A stretch of DNA of 64,000 nucleotides from Candidatus Rhodoblastus alkanivorans (GTDB lineage Bacteria; Pseudomonadota; Alphaproteobacteria; Rhizobiales; Beijerinckiaceae), in the NCBI RefSeq assembly GCF_022760755.1, contig NZ_JAIVFP010000002.1:1-64000 (forward strand). The letters are read 5' to 3'. The position numbers and the translations under genes are program-made. Each line of letters opens with the position of its first letter. Position 1 is the first letter of the stretch. The notes under the pieces were generated by a model. That model was given only the letters and a program-made list of their open reading frames with translations. It was not told the DNA's origin and searched no databases. This document shows, one piece after another, positions 53,860-63,442 of this stretch.

Positions 53860-56800
53860 ATGGGAGCGATGGCAATGAATCTTCCGGATGCCGCGGCGCG
53901 CCTGACAGCGCTCACCGACCATGATCGCACGCTGCTTGTCGAAGCGGGCGCGGGCAGTGGCAAGACCGCGCTTATGGCCGGCCGCGTCGCGGTCATGCTG
54001 ACAGCCGGCGTGCTCCCGCGCGACATCGTGGCCATTACGTTTACCGAGGCCGCGGCAAGTGAGCTCTTGGAGCGCATCGAAAAGTTCGCGGGCCAGTTGC
54101 AACAGGGGACCGTCCCGACCGAGTTGCGGCAAGCCTTGGCATCACCCCTTTCCCAGATCCAGCGCGAGAATATCCAGAACGGCTGTCGAACCCTGGATGA
54201 AATCACCTGCACGACAATTCACGGCTTTTGCCAGCAGCTCGTGCGCCCCTATCCGGTCGAGACTGGAATCGATCCTGGCGCCCAGATCATCGACCCTGCC
54301 GCGGCCGAACTTGCCTTCCACGATTTGATGGAGGCTTGGCTCTCGGCGCGATTCGGGCGAGATCGCAGCGCCGAGGGGTTGGGCCGGATTCCACCCATGA
54401 AGGGGGCCGGCGGTGACGACGATTTTTTTGCCGAGCTGGTGAACATCGCTCCGGATGAAGCTGTCGATCTGATCGAGAAGGCCGCGGACTTTCTCAAGGA
54501 GCACCGCAGCGCCTCGGCGCCTCCGATTACGGTGGACCCGGCCGTATACTCGCGCTTGGTCTCCGCGATCGAAGACTTTGTTTCGTGGTATAATGGGTGT
54601 GCGGTCGTCGAGGAGAAGACAGCAGAGGTCGTGACGGATCTCGCGCGCATCGCGGATATCGCACGGGGCCTGGCGGGCAGCCCCATCACAGGCAAAACGA
54701 TCGCCCAGATGTTGGCGCACAAGCGTCCGAGCGCGTGCAAAAAGGACACGTCTGATTTTTCCCAGTGGGGAAAGAAGGGCAAATGGAAGGATGCCGCCAA
54801 AGCATTCGGGAAGAGCACCGCCTTCGGCGAAACCCTGAGCGCCGCCGGCGAAGTCCGTTACTGGAATTGCAATGCCGCATACGGCGAGTTTTGCGGCGCC
54901 TTGGGACAATTGGCGTTCCAGCGATTTGTCGCGGAGTTCACCGCGCTCAAGGACATTTACGCGCAATATAAGCGCGATGCCGCGCTGATGGATTTCGATG
55001 ATCTGCTTCACCATGCCCGCGACTTGCTCGCCAAAAGCGAACCGGTCCGGCAGGCGCTGGCGGTCCGATATCCCCGTATCCTTGTCGATGAGTTCCAGGA
55101 CACCGATCCGTTGCAGGCCGAAATTCTATGGCGTTTGGCTGGCGAGGGACCGCAAACATGCGCATGGCAGGACCGAAAGATTCGGTCCGGCGCGCTGTTC
55201 CTGGTAGGCGACCCGAAACAGGCGATTTATCGTTTCCGAGGCGCCGACGTTGCGACATATCTCACAGCAAAGAAGGCGCTGGCCGATCGCGATCCGTCGT
55301 CGATCCTCGAAATATCCGCGAATTTCCGATCCCAGCCGTCGATTCTGCAGTTCGTGAACGACAACTTCGCGAGCATGCTTGACCTCGCCCAGGGACAGCC
55401 GGGATTTGCCGCGTTGGCGCCTGTGCGAAAGCCAGGCTCCCGATCGGCAGTTGCGAAATTTGACTTAACGATCGAGGATAGGCACCGGAACGAGAGAGGA
55501 TTGATCGCCGTAGAGCTCAGGCGTGAGGAATCCCGACTCGTCGCCGACATCGTCCAACGCCTGATCGGGTCCTACCGTGTATGGGACAAGGACCTTGGTG
55601 ATTATCGGCCAGCAAGAGCCGGAGACATCGCCCTCCTCGCGCCGACCGGGACGAGCCTTTGGATCTACGAGCGGGCGCTGGAGAACCAAGACATTCCGAT
55701 CGCCACGCAGGCCGGCAAGGGATTCTTCAACCGCCAGGAAGTTCAGGACCTGATCGCTGTAGCGCGCGCGATCGCGGACCGCCGTGACACGTTGGCCTTG
55801 GGCGCGCTGTTGCGTGGTCCTGTCGTTGGCCTGACCGAGGAAGAGATCGCCGACGAAATCTTGCATTTGCAGAGCGTGACCAACAGCCATCGTCCGCTGC
55901 ATTTATGGACGAATGCCGAGCAGGTGCAGAACCCCAACCTGAAGCGGACGCTGACAATTCTGCAAAACCTGGCGAGGAAAGCCCGTCGCACGACTCCGCA
56001 TCAGTTGATGGCTGAGGCTGTCGAAGAGCTGAAAATCAGGCCGATTCTCAAGGCGCGTTATCGGCGCGGCGCCGAGCGCGCGCTGGCGAATGTCGAACTG
56101 GTCCTTGAGATGGCGCGCCCTTATGCGGCGCGCGGCATCGCGGAATTCTCCCGCGCAATATGGGATCGTTGGGAAGACACGGAATCGCAAGCCGAGGGTC
56201 GGCCTGACGCCGAGGTCGACTCCGTCTCCATCGTCACGATGCATTCGTCGAAGGGCCTCGAGTGGCCGATCGTCATCCCCATAAACTCGATGACCAAGCT
56301 CTATTCCAAGGATCAGTTCCTGTACCGACGACAGGACGATTCGGTTCATTTTGCGGTTCTTGATTTCGCGAGCCCGGACTACGACGCCGTGAAGCAGGCC
56401 GAGGCCGACGAGTTGCGCCGCGAGCGGGTCCGGCTCTGGTATGTCGCCCTGACGCGCGCCCGCGATCTTCTACTGTTGCCGCTGCAAAGCGAGCGATCGG
56501 GCGACGATTGGCTCAGCCTGCTCACGCTGGATTTGGCCTCGTTGCCAAAGTTTGACCCGGCCGCGTTCACGGGGGCGGCGGTCGCGCCTCCGACTGCGGC
56601 GGCGAACATTCAGGATCTCAAAACCTGGCAAGCCGAGGCGGCCGCGATCGTCGCAAACGAGCGCACGATCGCGTGGCGCCAGCCCAGCCGACACGAGCAA
56701 GGCGCCGATCACCCCGTCAGCGAGTTTTCCATTTTCACCGGTCCCGACGCCGTCGCGGAACAACCGCCTGACGTTGGAACGCCCGTCATCCAGGGCGGGC

Positions 56801-57300
56801 GGGAACGAGGACTTGTCCTGCATAAGCTCATCGAGGAGGTGCTGACGGGCGAGACCTCCGAGGCGGAAGATGCGCTTCAGGCGCGCGCGGCTGAATTGCT
56901 TGCGGAAATGGGCGTGGCAGATAACCCGGACGCGGCCGAAGGTTGCAATAGTGCCGAACTTGCCGCCAGCGTGTTGCGCGGCCTGGGGCTGCCCGAAATC
57001 TTGGCGCTGCGCCCGCTGCTTCGGCCTGAGGTTTCCATTTTCAGTTCAAGAGCCGACGGCGCCAATTTCGAGATGACCTCCGGCGTCGCCGACGCCTTGG
57101 CCCTCGGTCCTGACGGATCGATCGGCGCGGTGGTCGACTGGAAGAGTGATGTCGATCCTGATGCAAAGACTGTGAAACTCTATCGCGGTCAGGTTAGCGA
57201 ATATCTCGCGGCAACCGGCGCGCCCACGGGACTCATCGTTTTTTTGACGTCCGGTCGAGTCGAGAAAATCGCGCCGGCGATTGGCTCGGCGCGGGTCTGA
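53860..57300 (+). CDS. AddA-like UvrD helicase/nuclease
   Basis: 1,146 residues. GGAGGAG lies seven bases upstream. Motif I is G30 to T36 (GAGSGKT), motif Ia DIVAITFTEAAASEL, motif II LVDEFQDTD (D410, E411), motif III VGDPKQAIYRFRGAD, motif V TMHSSKGLEWPIVIP and motif VI LWYVALTRARDLLLL. The C-terminal nuclease domain has VVDWKSDVD (D1093, K1095). This is the AddA layout: SF1A helicase fused to a RecB-type nuclease. It could be the host's AddAB, but the plasmid/defence setting suggests an accessory DNA-degrading pair. Confidence 0.8.
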   Translation: MGAMAMNLPDAAARLTALTDHDRTLLVEAGAGSGKTALMAGRVAVMLTAGVLPRDIVAITFTEAAASELLERIEKFAGQLQQGTVPTELRQALASPLSQIQRENIQNGCRTLDEITCTTIHGFCQQLVRPYPVETGIDPGAQIIDPAAAELAFHDLMEAWLSARFGRDRSAEGLGRIPPMKGAGGDDDFFAELVNIAPDEAVDLIEKAADFLKEHRSASAPPITVDPAVYSRLVSAIEDFVSWYNGCAVVEEKTAEVVTDLARIADIARGLAGSPITGKTIAQMLAHKRPSACKKDTSDFSQWGKKGKWKDAAKAFGKSTAFGETLSAAGEVRYWNCNAAYGEFCGALGQLAFQRFVAEFTALKDIYAQYKRDAALMDFDDLLHHARDLLAKSEPVRQALAVRYPRILVDEFQDTDPLQAEILWRLAGEGPQTCAWQDRKIRSGALFLVGDPKQAIYRFRGADVATYLTAKKALADRDPSSILEISANFRSQPSILQFVNDNFASMLDLAQGQPGFAALAPVRKPGSRSAVAKFDLTIEDRHRNERGLIAVELRREESRLVADIVQRLIGSYRVWDKDLGDYRPARAGDIALLAPTGTSLWIYERALENQDIPIATQAGKGFFNRQEVQDLIAVARAIADRRDTLALGALLRGPVVGLTEEEIADEILHLQSVTNSHRPLHLWTNAEQVQNPNLKRTLTILQNLARKARRTTPHQLMAEAVEELKIRPILKARYRRGAERALANVELVLEMARPYAARGIAEFSRAIWDRWEDTESQAEGRPDAEVDSVSIVTMHSSKGLEWPIVIPINSMTKLYSKDQFLYRRQDDSVHFAVLDFASPDYDAVKQAEADELRRERVRLWYVALTRARDLLLLPLQSERSGDDWLSLLTLDLASLPKFDPAAFTGAAVAPPTAAANIQDLKTWQAEAAAIVANERTIAWRQPSRHEQGADHPVSEFSIFTGPDAVAEQPPDVGTPVIQGGRERGLVLHKLIEEVLTGETSEAEDALQARAAELLAEMGVADNPDAAEGCNSAELAASVLRGLGLPEILALRPLLRPEVSIFSSRADGANFEMTSGVADALALGPDGSIGAVVDWKSDVDPDAKTVKLYRGQVSEYLAATGAPTGLIVFLTSGRVEKIAPAIGSARV

Positions 57301-57488
57301 TGGACGTCGAGAAAGTGAATTCACTCTAGACGATTGGTTCAACAGAGGTCGGCAAGCGTTGGTGGATATTTGGCAGCCTGCGGCCGAAGGGGCCGGAAAT
57401 GCTGCCACTCCCGTATCGGTTATCTGTTTGCTAAGGTACAGCTTATGCGTTAGTCCGAATAAATATTGCCGAAGGGGCAACGAACAAA

Positions 57489-59825
57489 ATGCATGTTCAT
57501 TCTCTCGCCTTCAAAAATTTCCGACGATTGAAGGACGCACGGATCGATTTTGCCCATGACCTGACGATTTTCGTCGGGGCCAATAACAGCGGGAAGACGT
57601 CGGCCACTCACGCAATTGAGCTTTTCCTTTCGGGTGGTAAGGACAAGTTTACGGTTCACGACTTTTGCGCGGACTGCTGGACCGACTTCGAGAACTTCCC
57701 GGCCGAAGGCGCGGCCGACGCGAAGGTAGAATTTCCGGCCATATCCCTTGATGTCTGGATTGGCGTAGACGCGGACAATCTCTATCGCGTGGTCGAGTTG
57801 CTGCCGCGCGCCGCGTGGGAAGGATCGCTGGTCGGACTTCGGATCGAATTCGCGGCTAAGGATGCCGCGCAGACCCTCGCGAACTTCAGGGCAAAGGCGG
57901 CCGAAGCAGCCAAATTTGCAAAGACCAAGGAAAAAGACGGGCAGGACTACAAGCCTTGGCCGCGCAACATGCGCGACTATCTCTCCCGAGAGCTGAAGAA
58001 CGAATATGGCCTGCGCTACTTCATTCTGGATGAGGCGCAGCTCAAGGCGAAAAGTGCCGACGCGGCCTATGCGCCCAAAGAGATCATCGGTGATGCCGAG
58101 CGATCTGGACACACCGTCATCAACTCGCTGATCAAAGTCGACTTCCTTAGCGCTCAGCGCCACCTAAGCGACGGGAACGCTCAGGCAAGGACGGAAGACC
58201 TCTCGAAACGGCTGAGCCGATTCTACACACGCAATCAGAAGAAACGGGAAGACGATCACAACGCGTTGCGAGCCCTCGCGCTCTCCGAAAACCAGCTCAC
58301 CATACACTTTGCCGACGTATTTAGCGACACGTTCAAGTCGCTCCGCAAGCTTGGCTATCCAGGCCTCGCAAACCCCAGCCTCGAGATTCGCGCCGCGCTC
58401 AAGTTGGAGCGTCTCATGGGCGATCAGCAGGCGAAAGTTCACTACCTGTTAGAAGAGGCGACTGCCGACGCGGAAGCTCTCGCGCTCCCTGACAGCTATA
58501 ACGGACTTGGGTTCAAGAACCTCATCTACATGGGCGTTGAACTCCTAGATCTGCATTCGGACTGGTCCACCACCGAGGAAGGCGAGGAAGACAAACGACA
58601 GCCTATCCACCTCATTTTCATTGAGGAGCCGGAGGCGCACATGCATGCCCAGCTCCAACAGGCATTTGTGCGCAAGCTCACCGACCTGATTCCACCTGCG
58701 GGTGGTGACGGTTATGCGACGCAATTTGTGATCACCACACACTCGCCGCACATTCTCTATGAGCGTGGTTTCCAGCCGATCCGCTACTTCAGACGCTCGC
58801 CGGAGACCGGCGCGAAGCAGAGCTCAGCCGTTTTCAACCTGTCGGTGTTTTACGATCAGAACGAGCCCGACCGGGATTTCCTTCAACGCTATATGAAGCT
58901 GACGCATTGCGACCTCTTCTTCGCGGATGCGGCCATTCTGGTTGAAGGAAACGTCGAGCGTCTGGTCCTGCCGCTGATGATAGCGCGAGGTGCCAAGAAA
59001 CTCGGCGCGGCCTATCTGAGTATCCTCGAAGTGGGCGGCGCCTTTGCCTACCGCTTCCGCAAGCTGATCGAATTCCTCGGACTGCCGACGCTGATCGTAA
59101 CCGACCTCGACAGTGTGCATCCACCATCGCCGAAAAAGGAAGAAGAAGCGGCAGCGGAAGACGACGCGGCCGCCGAAGCGGCGCAAGCGGCTGAAGACGC
59201 CGAAGACGAAGATGACGATGACGACGTGGGCCAAGACGTGGAAGGTGAGAAAAAGCCCAAGCCAAAGTCGAAATGTCCCGCGGGAACGCCGGGCGCAATC
59301 ACTGCGAACCAGACCCTGCTGCAATGGCTTCCCGGCAAGTCATTGGTCGATGAGCTCCTGGCTGCGCCGGTCGGCAACAGACTTCAGGCTCCTACGGCGG
59401 ATGGCGGCGCGCATGTGATGGTCGCCTATCAGTGCCCCGTGAATGCGACGTGGGGCACGGATACGCTCGAGCTCAAGAGTCGTACGCTTGAGGAGGCGTT
59501 CGCCTATGAAAATCTCGTCTGGTGCCAAAAGAAGGAGCATCACGAGGTTGGGCTCCGCTGGGCCAAATCGTCCACGATGTCGCTCGAAGACCTTGCTGCC
59601 AAAATCCACAAGCGGGTGAAGGGTGAAAGCTTCAAGAAGACGAACTTCGCGCTGGGGCTCCTGGCTAGCAACGATGCGAGCTGGGTTGTCCCCGCCTATA
59701 TCCAGCTGGGTCTCGACTGGCTCACTAAGCATGTCGCGATCGGTGACGACACGATCGAGAGCGCCGCCGCGAAGCTGGAGCCTGCTCCTGACGCTGCCCG
59801 CAACGCTGTTGAGGCGACCGTATGA
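57489..59825 (+). CDS. OLD-family ATP-dependent endonuclease (Gabija GajA-like)
   Basis: 778 residues. The ATPase domain starts LAFKNFRRLKDARIDFAHDL, with Walker A G30 to T37 (GANNSGKT) and the ABC-type LIFIEEPEAHMHAQLQQAF and ITTHSPHIL. The TOPRIM domain has ILVEGNVERLVLP (E486) and VTDLDSV (D539, D541). A long acidic stretch (about 549-590) interrupts the TOPRIM. Downstream, a UvrD gene overlaps by four bases, which makes this a class 2 OLD pair as in Gabija. It is longer than usual GajA (about 580 residues). Confidence 0.85.
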   Translation: MHVHSLAFKNFRRLKDARIDFAHDLTIFVGANNSGKTSATHAIELFLSGGKDKFTVHDFCADCWTDFENFPAEGAADAKVEFPAISLDVWIGVDADNLYRVVELLPRAAWEGSLVGLRIEFAAKDAAQTLANFRAKAAEAAKFAKTKEKDGQDYKPWPRNMRDYLSRELKNEYGLRYFILDEAQLKAKSADAAYAPKEIIGDAERSGHTVINSLIKVDFLSAQRHLSDGNAQARTEDLSKRLSRFYTRNQKKREDDHNALRALALSENQLTIHFADVFSDTFKSLRKLGYPGLANPSLEIRAALKLERLMGDQQAKVHYLLEEATADAEALALPDSYNGLGFKNLIYMGVELLDLHSDWSTTEEGEEDKRQPIHLIFIEEPEAHMHAQLQQAFVRKLTDLIPPAGGDGYATQFVITTHSPHILYERGFQPIRYFRRSPETGAKQSSAVFNLSVFYDQNEPDRDFLQRYMKLTHCDLFFADAAILVEGNVERLVLPLMIARGAKKLGAAYLSILEVGGAFAYRFRKLIEFLGLPTLIVTDLDSVHPPSPKKEEEAAAEDDAAAEAAQAAEDAEDEDDDDDVGQDVEGEKKPKPKSKCPAGTPGAITANQTLLQWLPGKSLVDELLAAPVGNRLQAPTADGGAHVMVAYQCPVNATWGTDTLELKSRTLEEAFAYENLVWCQKKEHHEVGLRWAKSSTMSLEDLAAKIHKRVKGESFKKTNFALGLLASNDASWVVPAYIQLGLDWLTKHVAIGDDTIESAAAKLEPAPDAARNAVEATV

Positions 59826-61711
59826 CGAGCCGAGCGGGCAAGCCGGATACGCAGGCTGATATCGAGCTTCGGACTCTTCTTGACGCTGACGCTTCGACGG
59901 GCTTCGTCATGGTCTCGGGCGCGGGCTCGGGGAAAACCACTTCGATCATCAAGGCGCTCGATCACCTCCGAAAAACACGCGGACCGTACCTTCGCCAACG
60001 GGCAAAGAAGATTGCCTGCATCACCTACACCGAGGTCGCTGTCGGTGAGATATGGGGCGACGTCGGGAACGATCCGCTCTTCCACGTTTCGACCATTCAC
60101 AGCTTCCTCTGGACCGCCCTCAAGCCTTTTCAGGCAGACATCGCAAGCTGGGTGGATCGCCGGCTCGATCAGAAGATCGCCGACACTGAAGAGAAGATCG
60201 CAGCCTTTACGAAACGGACGCAGGAGAAGACGCGGGTTCAGGCTGCGGCCGATATCGAGCGCTACCGCGAGCAGAAGTTGAAGATCGTCTCTGTTGACCG
60301 TTTCACCTATGGCGTCGGGAGTGACTACCCAAAAGGGATCTTGGGGCATGATGATGTGATCAGACTGTCGACCGAGCTCATCCGCTCCCAACCTCTCATC
60401 GCCAAGGTCGTCGGTCAGAAATACCCGTTCGTTTTCGTGGACGAGAGCCAGGACACAGCTCCCGAGGTGGTTGAGGCGCTCAAGGCAATATCGGAAGCGC
60501 TGGGTTCGAAGTTCTGCCTCGGCTTTATCGGCGACCCGATGCAGAAGATATACACCGCTGGCGCGGGGGTGATTGAGCCTCTCGCCGGATGGAAGCCCAT
60601 CAAAAAGCCAGAAAACTTCCGGTGCCCTGTGGCAGTCCTGAAGGTCATCAATAACATCAGGGCCAGCGGCGACGGTCTGACCCAGACGGGCGGTAAGACT
60701 GAACTCGTTGGAGAAGAGCGAAAGCCCGTTCAAGGCACGGCAAAGCTTCTAGTCGTTCCCAAGGATGACCGGAGCGGGCGGTTGGCCGCAGCTCGCCAAT
60801 GGCTAGCGGATCAACATGGCGATCCCCTCTGGCTCAGCGATGAGCCGGAAGCCGATGTGAAGGTGTTGGTGATCGCGCACCGCATGGCCGCCAGCCGTCT
60901 CGGCTTTGGCGGTCTCTACGAGGCCTTCCACGACAAAACGTCTGAAGGGCTGAAGGATGGGTTCGATGATGGCTCGCATTGGTCGGTACAGCCCTTCCTG
61001 AAGTTTCTGATGCCGCTGGTCCTGGCCAGCCGAGCTAACGATCAGTTCGAGGCGATGAATCTGTTGCGCCGCTTCGCTCCGTCTCTTCAGCGCGAATACG
61101 CGCGCGCGAACGCGTTGCCGGCGATCCTCAAGGAGCTGGACAGAGAAGTGAAGACCCTCGCCGAGGTATGCGGCGCGACCTCAACCGTTGCTGCGTTCGA
61201 GGCACTGAGGCATCTTCGGGATGGCAGGATGTTCAGGCTGGATGATCGCCTTCTGACGGCGATGGCCGAATACAACGCATCCGTTCCGCCCACGGACTCA
61301 GGCGACGCGGCAGCTTTGCAAAAGCTACTTCACACTCCAATGGAGGAGCTCTGGTGCTACCGGACCTACATTGAGGAGCAGTCGCCCTTCGAGACGCATC
61401 AGGGGGTCAAGGGGGCTGAGTTCAGCCGCGTCCTGACAGTTCTCGATGACGAGGAAGGCCGCCACAACCAGTTCTCATACGGGAAACTTTTCGGCATCAC
61501 GCCGCCGTCCGATACGGACCGAACGAACCTGAGTGAGGGCAAGGAGACAACTTTCGACCGCACTCGGCGTCTGCTGTATGTGTGCTGCTCGCGTGCCGGA
61601 AAAGATCTGGCTGTGATTTTCTTCGCGGACGATCCTGCGGCGGCGCATGCCGCTATCGCGGGCCTTGGACTGTTCCCGGCCGGGGACGTCCACAATCTTG
61701 CGATCGTCTAA
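59822..61711 (+). CDS. UvrD/Rep-type helicase (Gabija GajB-like)
   Basis: 629 residues. Motif I is G33 to T39 (GAGSGKTT), motif II FVDESQDT (D207, E208), motif III FIGDPMQKIYTAGAG, motif V ETHQGVKGAEFSRVLTVLDDEEG, and motif VI RLLYVCCSRAGKDLAVIFFAD. No nuclease domain. It overlaps the OLD gene by four bases. In Gabija the helicase activates the OLD nuclease; I infer the same function. It is somewhat longer than GajB. Confidence 0.85.
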   Translation: MTSRAGKPDTQADIELRTLLDADASTGFVMVSGAGSGKTTSIIKALDHLRKTRGPYLRQRAKKIACITYTEVAVGEIWGDVGNDPLFHVSTIHSFLWTALKPFQADIASWVDRRLDQKIADTEEKIAAFTKRTQEKTRVQAAADIERYREQKLKIVSVDRFTYGVGSDYPKGILGHDDVIRLSTELIRSQPLIAKVVGQKYPFVFVDESQDTAPEVVEALKAISEALGSKFCLGFIGDPMQKIYTAGAGVIEPLAGWKPIKKPENFRCPVAVLKVINNIRASGDGLTQTGGKTELVGEERKPVQGTAKLLVVPKDDRSGRLAAARQWLADQHGDPLWLSDEPEADVKVLVIAHRMAASRLGFGGLYEAFHDKTSEGLKDGFDDGSHWSVQPFLKFLMPLVLASRANDQFEAMNLLRRFAPSLQREYARANALPAILKELDREVKTLAEVCGATSTVAAFEALRHLRDGRMFRLDDRLLTAMAEYNASVPPTDSGDAAALQKLLHTPMEELWCYRTYIEEQSPFETHQGVKGAEFSRVLTVLDDEEGRHNQFSYGKLFGITPPSDTDRTNLSEGKETTFDRTRRLLYVCCSRAGKDLAVIFFADDPAAAHAAIAGLGLFPAGDVHNLAIV

Positions 61712-62097
61712 TCCGAGATGCATGCTGCGGCCTCGCCACCACGTGATCGAGCACCGGCAGCATTTTAGACCGATCTGATAGTTCGGCGGACCGGCGGCGC
61801 GGCGTTATGCCATTCCAAGTCACGGAGGCGGTCATCGCCAGCGAGCGCACACAATTCCCGATTATAGGCGCCGATGACCAGACATATTCGACCGGTGGTG
61901 AATTACTACTCGTTTATGTGCGATCCGCTTTCGTCTGCGGTTAGACGATACGTCATTCTTTAGCAGTCGAGCTTGACCGGTGGCCACTAGCCACTTATGT
62001 CTCGTGGTATCGGTCATATACGACGCGTGGTTAGCCCTTGCCACGAAGCTGAAAGGCCCGCATTTATTGTTCAAACAAGCGGTGAGGCAAGACTACC
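61712..62097. other. Intergenic region, no supported gene
   Basis: No gene with a ribosome-binding site or family motif was found. Short frames at 61653-61850 (minus) and 61862-62074 (minus) look random. Confidence 0.4.
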
Positions 62098-62619
62098 ATG
62101 GATGGAACCACTCAGCAATCAAGCGAAACGGCGGGCCCGACGCCCTTCGTGAGAACAACCAACAAAGCGTCAGCCGAGAAATGGGGGCAAGCGGTGATGG
62201 ATCTCGGCTTCTGCCTGGTTCCTTCGCTTCTTCTTCGTGCACAGCGGCGCCTGAACCTGAATCCGACGCAGCTCGCGGTTTTGCTACAGCTCTGCGATTT
62301 CTGGTGGGATAAGGAACGAAAGCCGTTCCCCAGCAAAGAAACTCTCTCTCAGCGGCTCAGCCTCAGCGAGCGACAAATTCAACGATATATCGCCGAACTC
62401 GAACAAGAGGGGCTCGTCAAGCGCATCGAACGCCGCGCGGCCAATGGCGGCAAGCTGAGCAATACCTATGACCTCTCCGGTCTGGTGAAGCGCCTGCAAA
62501 GCCTGGAACCGGAGTTTCGCGAAGTGGAGGAGGCCAGCAAGGCAGCGCGCAAGGCCGTTTCGAAGCGAGGCTATAAGCCGCCGGCCCGGCAGACGTCCGC
62601 CAAAACGACTTCCGCATAG
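62098..62619 (+). CDS. Winged-HTH DNA-binding protein (replication-initiator-like)
   Basis: 173 residues. LNLNPTQLAVLLQLCDFWW and KPFPSKETLSQRLSLSERQIQRYIAELEQEGLVKR form a winged helix as in phage/plasmid replication or DnaD-like proteins. NGGKLSNTYDLSGLVKRL follows, and the Lys/Ala-rich tail is probably disordered. It may regulate the following Abi-like gene or be a leftover replication gene. Confidence 0.75.
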   Translation: MDGTTQQSSETAGPTPFVRTTNKASAEKWGQAVMDLGFCLVPSLLLRAQRRLNLNPTQLAVLLQLCDFWWDKERKPFPSKETLSQRLSLSERQIQRYIAELEQEGLVKRIERRAANGGKLSNTYDLSGLVKRLQSLEPEFREVEEASKAARKAVSKRGYKPPARQTSAKTTSA

Positions 62620-62708
62620 GCGGTCCGAAGGTCGTACGGACCCCATAAAAAGCTGAGCCCCGGGCGCATGCCAGAGGCAGAGGCGTATCCAGGGCTTACG
62701 AGGACAAT

Positions 62709-63428
62709 ATGAATTCCAACGAGCCAGTAGTCAAGGGCGCCTTCTCGTATACGGACACATTGCTCGACGGCTTGGAGACGTCACTGTCACCGGAGCGAAT
62801 GACCGCTTATTTATCTCGGACTGGCGGGGACCGTCTAGGCGCGGTGCGTCTATACACGTGGAATACCGCGGTCAGCGCCGCTTTTTATGGACCGCTGCAA
62901 GGCCTCGAGGTGGCCCTCCGCAACGCTATGCACCGCGAGCTGAGCGCCAAATACGGGGCCGACTGGTACGATAATTCAGCCTGCGGCCTCGATGCTGGAA
63001 CAGAAGCGAGAATCGCCGCGGCGCGCGCCGATCTGGCGCGAGATCAATATGTCGATGATCCGCCTCATATGGTCGCGGCGCTTTCGTTCGGGTTTTGGGT
63101 CGGATTGTTGGGCTCCGGCGGCAGGCTCTCTGGATACGGTAAAGCCAACTACGAAATGACCCTCTGGCGGCCGGCGCTGTATCGGGCGTTCCGCCATGTC
63201 AAAATCAATCGCAAAAACGCGCACGCGCCGCTCGATTATTTGCGAACATTCAGAAATAGAATCGCCCACCACGAGCCGATTCTCGATCGCCACCTGGCAA
63301 AAGATTATACCTCGATTCTTCAAGTCGCCGGCTGGATTTCGCCCCCAACCCAAACGTGGATTTCTCACCACAGCCGGGTCCCTGCGCTGCTCGCGCAGTC
63401 TTCCGACGATCCTCACCTCATGTTTTGA
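62709..63428 (+). CDS. Abi-like HEPN-domain protein
   Basis: 239 residues. YTWNTAVSAAFYGPLQGLEVALRNAMHREL, SFGFWVGLLGSGG and LRTFRNRIAHHEPIL define an Abi (AbiD/AbiF-like) protein. R-N-R-I-A-H is the HEPN ribonuclease R(4)xH motif. It is likely an RNase of an abortive-infection type, activated by infection. RBS GAGGAC lies before the ATG. No partner antitoxin is obvious; the HTH gene upstream is the only near candidate. Confidence 0.82.
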   Translation: MNSNEPVVKGAFSYTDTLLDGLETSLSPERMTAYLSRTGGDRLGAVRLYTWNTAVSAAFYGPLQGLEVALRNAMHRELSAKYGADWYDNSACGLDAGTEARIAAARADLARDQYVDDPPHMVAALSFGFWVGLLGSGGRLSGYGKANYEMTLWRPALYRAFRHVKINRKNAHAPLDYLRTFRNRIAHHEPILDRHLAKDYTSILQVAGWISPPTQTWISHHSRVPALLAQSSDDPHLMF

Positions 63429-63442
63429 TCAGTTTATCATCA

